Virus record (IMG/VR): IMGVR_UViG_3300045282_000016
Coordinates: 1-25,783 of that record
From: a virus
Direction: 5' to 3' (one strand)
DNA length: 25,783 nt
This document shows, piece by piece, positions 21,418 to 25,783 of this stretch. A program made the translations under genes and the position numbers. Position 1 is the first letter of the stretch. Every line of letters starts with the position of its first letter. Under the pieces are notes generated by a model that was given only the letters and a program-made list of their open reading frames with translations, had not been told where the DNA came from and ran no database searches.

Positions 21418-21645
21418 TTATGTCAACTGAGTATTTAGCGCGCTTTCCAGAAGGCCAATAATTCTGTCGAATTTCGTGTCGAGCATTTCCATCTTGGAGC
21501 TCATGCGGACATAACCCTCTTCGAGCTTGCCTAGGCGATCACGTTCGCGTGCGCGCTGCTTTGCACGGAAGTATTCGTCGGAACTGACATTGATGATGCC
21601 GGCGTCAGCTCTGCGTAGGTTGCTGTAATCTTGTACTTTGATCAT
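21418..21645 (-). CDS. Small coiled-coil protein before neck gene 13
   Basis: A 75-aa protein. It begins with a short polar segment (VQDYSNLRRADAGIINVSSDEYF), followed by a continuous charged helix with heptad-like hydrophobic spacing (LGKLEEGYVRMSSKMEML, then IIGLLESAL). Small proteins of this layout, a DY-x-NL-x-R-D start and a coiled-coil end, occur beside neck genes in many T4-like phages (recalled, not searched). It sits where T4 carries the fibritin gene wac, but it is far too short and has no foldon, so it is not fibritin. It starts one base after the giant gene's stop; the role is unknown. Confidence 0.75.
   Translation of the reverse strand: MIKVQDYSNLRRADAGIINVSSDEYFRAKQRARERDRLGKLEEGYVRMSSKMEMLDTKFDRIIGLLESALNTQLT
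21432..21439 (-). promoter_or_regulatory. Late promoter for the gene 13 unit
   Basis: GCTAAATA on the minus strand, inside the last codons of the 75-aa gene and 30 bases before the gene 13 ATG. It shares TAAATA with the other late octamers. Confidence 0.7.
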
Positions 21646-21646
21646 A

Positions 21647-24600
21647 TCAGGTCACCGCGATGATTCGGAGAGAACGGAACAATGGCGGCTTGGCCGAATT
21701 CTTTGTGCGGCCGACCAACTTCACCTTCAGAGATGAGAACGGTTCAGCAGCCCAAGCCGGGTAGGTGACAGCATGGTCGATGTAGCTTGTGACGTGTTGC
21801 GATGCAATCACCTCGTATTCGATGAAGTCGGTCAAGTCGAAGCTTGAGCGGCTCTTGTCCACAGTCGCCTTGAGCCATGGCTGGTCGTCAATCGTGCCGG
21901 TTGCGTAGATCGGCTTGACCTTGACGAAGATGTCAAAGTCTGCGTAGAGGTCTTTGTAGACGTCAAGGAAGATGTGAAGATCTTCAGCGGGATTAGCCAG
22001 GTTGACAGTGCGTGTGACATACTTGTAGGTCTCCGATCCGCCGACATTGGTTTCTTCAGCGACCCAGAATGTCGATCCGGTCGGGTGCTGATCCATTGCC
22101 GTCTTGTCCATCCACTCTGCTCTGTTACCGATGACAGAGATCGAGAAGGCGTCGAGGTTGATGACCGGCGAGGTGTAATCAGAATCGGTCGTGAACGAAC
22201 CAGTGACAGTGATTGACTTGTCGCCCGGAGCCAAGTTGTTGGTCTCGTTGAGCGCACCGGCGATCTTGTACGGCTGACCGAGGAAGCGGTCTTCCTGTGG
22301 CTTGAACGGTAGGGCCGGCATCGTGTTGTAGTTGACAGAGGTGAACACCGACCACGGATCACCGTGACCGATGCCGACCATTGTCCAGGCTTCTGTTGAA
22401 CGGTACGGTGCATAGACACCCGCGACGTTGAACACATCATACTTGACATTGCCTTGTGCAACCTTGAGACCGGTTCCACCGAAGCGACCAGTTGTGTTGG
22501 CAGCAGTCGTTGTCTGGATGATGAATGTGTCTTGTGAGTCGACGGCAAAGACCTGCTTGGTCGCAATCAATTCGCTGAGCGGAACACCCGAAACCAATCC
22601 ACTCGGGAATCTGGTATCGTAAGAGTTCTGGGAAACTGTACCCGTGCTGCTGGTCAAGATGATCGAGCTAGAACGTGAGCTACCGAGGGTCGTTAGGACG
22701 AACGGATCACGGACGAACTTGGTCAATGAATCGCAAGTGTATGACTGACCTGTAGTGAACACGCCCGCCATGTGCTTGACGGTGATGGCATATTCGTTGG
22801 TGACCATTGTCGGAGTGACCGAAGTCAAGGTACCTGAACCCGTCGAGGTGTGGAAGTACTGTCCGACCTGTGGCGGCATTGAAGCAGCCAACACATTGAA
22901 CACTGCGCCATCTGTCAACGACAGCTTGACGTTGTCCAATGGAACCAAACCGTGGTTCGGGTGGTAGACGCGAACATTGTTGCTACCTGCCTCGAACTGC
23001 AACGGGTTCTCGATGAGATCGAAGTCGTCTGCAGTCGAGTCGTTGTTGAACACGACATTCATCGTACCTGCGGTGAACTTGGCACGGTAGAGATTGAACT
23101 TGATCTGTTCGAACTGCTCGGCGTTCCAGGTTGTTCCATTCAACGAACGGAAGCTGACACCCGATAGAGCTGGGGTTTCGACGATCTTGCCTGGGATGAA
23201 GACATCTTCCTGACCCAAGTGAGCAACCCAGACACGAGTGTTCGGGGATGCGCCACCGATGACAACGCAATAATCGTTGTTCGACTGAACAAAGACCGGC
23301 ACGTCAAAGAGGACCTTGAATGCAGTCTGGCCAGTGTCGCTGACATACGGTGCGATCTGAGCCGGTAGGAAGTTGCGAACGGCGATGCGCTGTGTACCCG
23401 GGTAGCCGTTGACCATGTTGCGGACTTCAACGAAGATACGATCGCTGACCAAGTCGACTGACTTGAAGAACAGATCGAATCCAGAGATGAACATGTCTGT
23501 GGTGACAGTGAATGCTTGTGCGATCGGATCGCTGCATAGCCATGAACGACCCGTGGTGCAAGCGCAACGACGGTTCCACATTGCCTGGCGCTGGATGTCT
23601 TCCGGCTGGAAGCATGTACGAGGAACCGGGTTCGGTGTCGGAGTAGTAACCGGAGTCGGCGGAATCACTTCCGGAGTCGGATCGGTCACGTCAGTAACCG
23701 GTGGGCTGGTCGGAGTCGGCGGATTCTGGACAGTCGTTACAGACTTGGTGATGTCGATACCACCAGCATGGAAGACGGCCTCGGCATAGGTTGTCTGGAC
23801 GTCCGGATCACCTGATAGGGTCGAATCATCTGTGAGGACGAACTTACGGTCGCCGACAAAGAAACGTCCGCCTGGGATCTTGAACTCGCCACCAATTTCA
23901 CCATTCGAATCGGTGATGAGCGGTGAACCATAGGCAACCAACTGCGCAGTCTGGCTGAGGTTTCCGGTTGTGATCTGGGTGCTGGTGTTGCGGCAGAACT
24001 CGCTTACCGCCTGACCATCGAAGAAAGCATAGACACGAGTGTTCGGCTTCAACTTGGTGACGGTGAACTCGACGGTTGTCTCTCTGACATATGGGATCAG
24101 TCTGACATCTTTCAGAGCGGTGTCGCCGTTGTGTGTATCGGTACGCGAATCGACGGTGGTCGCAACGCCTGGAGTGGTTGTCGTTGTAGTGACAGTCGTC
24201 TGACGCTGACGAGTGTTGACACTGATACCATCACGGACGATACCGAAGGCATTCTGGTATGCAATCAAATCGTTGCCGCGCACGTAGAGCGGAGCACCGA
24301 CGATTGTGTGGTTCCAGTTGGTCCAAGAACCCCAGTCAGTTGAAGCGAGTAGGGTAGTGGTCGTTGTGGTCTGAGTCGTGTTCTCGGTCAAGTTGTTGAT
24401 CGGAGTGAGACCCGAGTCAACGTCTGTGATGACCTGCGGAACCAAGGTCTCGTCTGCCCAGAAGTCGTTGTTCGGAGACAAGACCATCTGGCCGAGCTGG
24501 TTGTACTGCAGATACGGGTTGACACTGAGGTGCTTGGTAGCGTACGGCTGTGTGATCTCAACGACTTCGGTGAACGGACGGACAGCCACGTTGCCGAGCA

Positions 24601-25780
24601 ATTGAACACCAGAAGATGCAGCCGCGTTGTACTTGAGCTTACGGCTCGATGCCTTGAACTGTGGACGAAGCTGGCGCTTGTTACGGTCGGCAGCTGCTCT
24701 GAACTCAGAGTTCGCTAGGTCAGCAGCCTGGAAGTCGCGGAAGTCGTCTGCGATGAATCCGTTCTTGAATCGGTCGAGACCATTGACATCCTTGATGGCC
24801 ATGTCTGCTGCCGACTTCTCGACAACATTCAGAACCGTGATGTACTCGACATTTTCGATACGCTTCTCGAGCGCACCAATATCGCGCATCGTGTAACGAC
24901 GGTTGTCGATATAACGAGTGCTGACATCTTTCAGGGTGTATGTGTACGGAGTCAACCAAACTTCGTACAATGCCATTGCATCGGCATCTGGTCGTGGAAG
25001 ATACGGAGTATCAGAAGGCGTTCCCTTCTTCATGTACAGAGCGCCGTCCTTGTTGATCTGCAACAAGTCTGCGCGTGAAAGGTAATACGAGACGTCGAAG
25101 ACGGCCGTCGATTCATTTGCCGGGAGCAATGAATTGTTGGTCGAGCCGATGATGTCTGGACGGAAGTCGATGCTCGATCCGACCGGATACTTGACACCAG
25201 TCGATGCAGTATAGACCGGGAGAGTTTCGTAGGTGATACCAGAGCTTGTGTTGCTGATCACAGTCGAGTATGAGTCGATAGTGAAGTAGCCCTCGTTGCC
25301 GGTGTGAGCCAAGTAGTCGAGATCGATAGCCAAACGGTGAGTCGAGAGGATTGTTGTCGATCCAACCTTGGTACGGATCAACTTCGATTCAGTGTATGCA
25401 ACGTCCGTGATACCATTGTCGAGCCTGTACTGGTTGGTCATGTCTTCGATTGTAACAGACGGCGCACTTGTGTCATACAAGTGGATGCTGTTGATTCGCA
25501 CGACGTCGACCTTGCCCAAGAGGACAATGTCGTTGATTGCTGCGCCAGGCATGACAGTGGTCTGGACGATCTGGTTCGCGAAAGTCTTGGTCTTCTCTTC
25601 CTGTGCGGTCAAGATGACATTCGCGATCAAGTAGACATTGTCACCGGAAACGATACCTGAGTTGAACACAATGTCAGTCGGCGAGAACGATGCAGTTGCT
25701 GGGTTCAACGGAGTCACGGTCGAACCGTTGACTTTCCATGCGACCAAGGAGATCGGGCTGTCGAATGCACCACCGGCCAT
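21647..25780 (-). CDS. Giant virion structural protein (baseplate/tail periphery), probably 5'-truncated by the window
   Basis: At least 1377 aa. The frame is still open at the right edge and the first Met in view (25780) lies in beta-rich sequence (SPISLVAWKVNG) with no ribosome site visible, so the real start is probably outside. In order: a beta-rich N-terminal part, a helical segment (YTMRDIGALEKRIENVEYI), two Thr-runs (near 24360 and 24190), a Pro/Thr linker (about 23620-23735), a Cys cluster (CFQPED...CAC...WLC), a DPIAQAF motif and C-terminal beta domains. DP-[IL]-AQ-x-F followed by VNGYPGT is a combination I recall from large tail/baseplate proteins of T4-like marine phages. The position matches the T4 gene 10-12 area; the exact homologue is not assigned. 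Confidence 0.8.
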   Translation of the reverse strand: MAGGAFDSPISLVAWKVNGSTVTPLNPATASFSPTDIVFNSGIVSGDNVYLIANVILTAQEEKTKTFANQIVQTTVMPGAAINDIVLLGKVDVVRINSIHLYDTSAPSVTIEDMTNQYRLDNGITDVAYTESKLIRTKVGSTTILSTHRLAIDLDYLAHTGNEGYFTIDSYSTVISNTSSGITYETLPVYTASTGVKYPVGSSIDFRPDIIGSTNNSLLPANESTAVFDVSYYLSRADLLQINKDGALYMKKGTPSDTPYLPRPDADAMALYEVWLTPYTYTLKDVSTRYIDNRRYTMRDIGALEKRIENVEYITVLNVVEKSAADMAIKDVNGLDRFKNGFIADDFRDFQAADLANSEFRAAADRNKRQLRPQFKASSRKLKYNAAASSGVQLLGNVAVRPFTEVVEITQPYATKHLSVNPYLQYNQLGQMVLSPNNDFWADETLVPQVITDVDSGLTPINNLTENTTQTTTTTTLLASTDWGSWTNWNHTIVGAPLYVRGNDLIAYQNAFGIVRDGISVNTRQRQTTVTTTTTTPGVATTVDSRTDTHNGDTALKDVRLIPYVRETTVEFTVTKLKPNTRVYAFFDGQAVSEFCRNTSTQITTGNLSQTAQLVAYGSPLITDSNGEIGGEFKIPGGRFFVGDRKFVLTDDSTLSGDPDVQTTYAEAVFHAGGIDITKSVTTVQNPPTPTSPPVTDVTDPTPEVIPPTPVTTPTPNPVPRTCFQPEDIQRQAMWNRRCACTTGRSWLCSDPIAQAFTVTTDMFISGFDLFFKSVDLVSDRIFVEVRNMVNGYPGTQRIAVRNFLPAQIAPYVSDTGQTAFKVLFDVPVFVQSNNDYCVVIGGASPNTRVWVAHLGQEDVFIPGKIVETPALSGVSFRSLNGTTWNAEQFEQIKFNLYRAKFTAGTMNVVFNNDSTADDFDLIENPLQFEAGSNNVRVYHPNHGLVPLDNVKLSLTDGAVFNVLAASMPPQVGQYFHTSTGSGTLTSVTPTMVTNEYAITVKHMAGVFTTGQSYTCDSLTKFVRDPFVLTTLGSSRSSSIILTSSTGTVSQNSYDTRFPSGLVSGVPLSELIATKQVFAVDSQDTFIIQTTTAANTTGRFGGTGLKVAQGNVKYDVFNVAGVYAPYRSTEAWTMVGIGHGDPWSVFTSVNYNTMPALPFKPQEDRFLGQPYKIAGALNETNNLAPGDKSITVTGSFTTDSDYTSPVINLDAFSISVIGNRAEWMDKTAMDQHPTGSTFWVAEETNVGGSETYKYVTRTVNLANPAEDLHIFLDVYKDLYADFDIFVKVKPIYATGTIDDQPWLKATVDKSRSSFDLTDFIEYEVIASQHVTSYIDHAVTYPAWAAEPFSSLKVKLVGRTKNSAKPPLFRSLRIIAVT

Positions 25781-25783
25781 GAC

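Noticed and set aside
21418-21645. Fibritin (wac) in the position before gene 13
   Set aside because: At 75 aa it is far shorter than T4 fibritin, and no foldon-like C-terminus is present; only a short coiled coil.
23620-23735. Tandem DNA repeat (GGAGTCGG units) as a regulatory or recombination element
   Set aside because: The repeats keep the reading frame and encode a Pro/Thr linker, so protein-level repetition explains them.
1-25783. CRISPR arrays, insertion sequences, integrase or attachment sites, tRNA genes
   Set aside because: I saw no regularly spaced repeats, transposase or integrase motifs or tRNA folds on either strand.

Overview
This window is part of a tailed dsDNA phage genome of the T4-like (Straboviridae-type) myovirus superfamily. 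Every gene I can support lies on the minus strand, so the genes read from right to left. The order is essentially the T4 late structural module followed by a replication/recombination module. Many neighbours overlap by 4 bases (ATGA or GTGA), and no bacterial chromosomal gene is visible. The proteins are clearly diverged from T4 itself: the major capsid protein and the large terminase are shorter, and no gp24-like vertex protein gene follows gene 23. The host cannot be read from the sequence.

Layout from right to left. (1) 25783-21418: the 3' part of a very large virion protein (probably baseplate or tail periphery), then a small coiled-coil protein. (2) 21402-18494: neck and tail-terminator genes 13, 14 and 15 and small terminase 16, with a RyR-domain protein inserted between 13 and 14. 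(3) 18493-17997: a non-coding stretch of about 500 bases between the small and large terminase genes, packed with hairpins and holding a possible terminator and a late promoter. (4) 17996-12101: large terminase 17, tail sheath 18, tail tube 19, portal 20. (5) 12104-10130: three genes in the position of T4 67/68. They are a basic-tailed head protein and two histidine-rich proteins that begin with a capsid-targeting-like N-terminus. (6) 10126-7382: prohead protease 21, scaffold 22 and major capsid 23, closed by a strong intrinsic terminator. (7) 7174-1: a near-consensus sigma70-type promoter and a two-hairpin leader feed dNMP kinase (gene 1), gene 3-like tail completion protein, uvsY, uvsW, an unknown gene, late sigma factor 55, a 58-aa gene, 47, 46 and the start of sliding clamp 45.

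How it works together. Gp55 and gp45 are the late sigma factor and the sliding clamp that activates late transcription. Six late-promoter-like octamers of form NNTAAATA stand in front of genes 13, 17, 18, 19, 22 and 23, consistent with gp55 control of the virion genes. Gp46/47, UvsY and UvsW carry out recombination-dependent replication, which makes the concatemers that gp16/gp17 package through portal gp20 into a head built from gp23 on the gp22 core and matured by gp21. Gp13/14 join that head to the gp18/gp19 tail, which is capped by gp15 and gp3.

The parts that look least described are the structured region between the terminase genes, the pair of His-rich putative internal head proteins, and the RyR-domain gene in the neck cluster.
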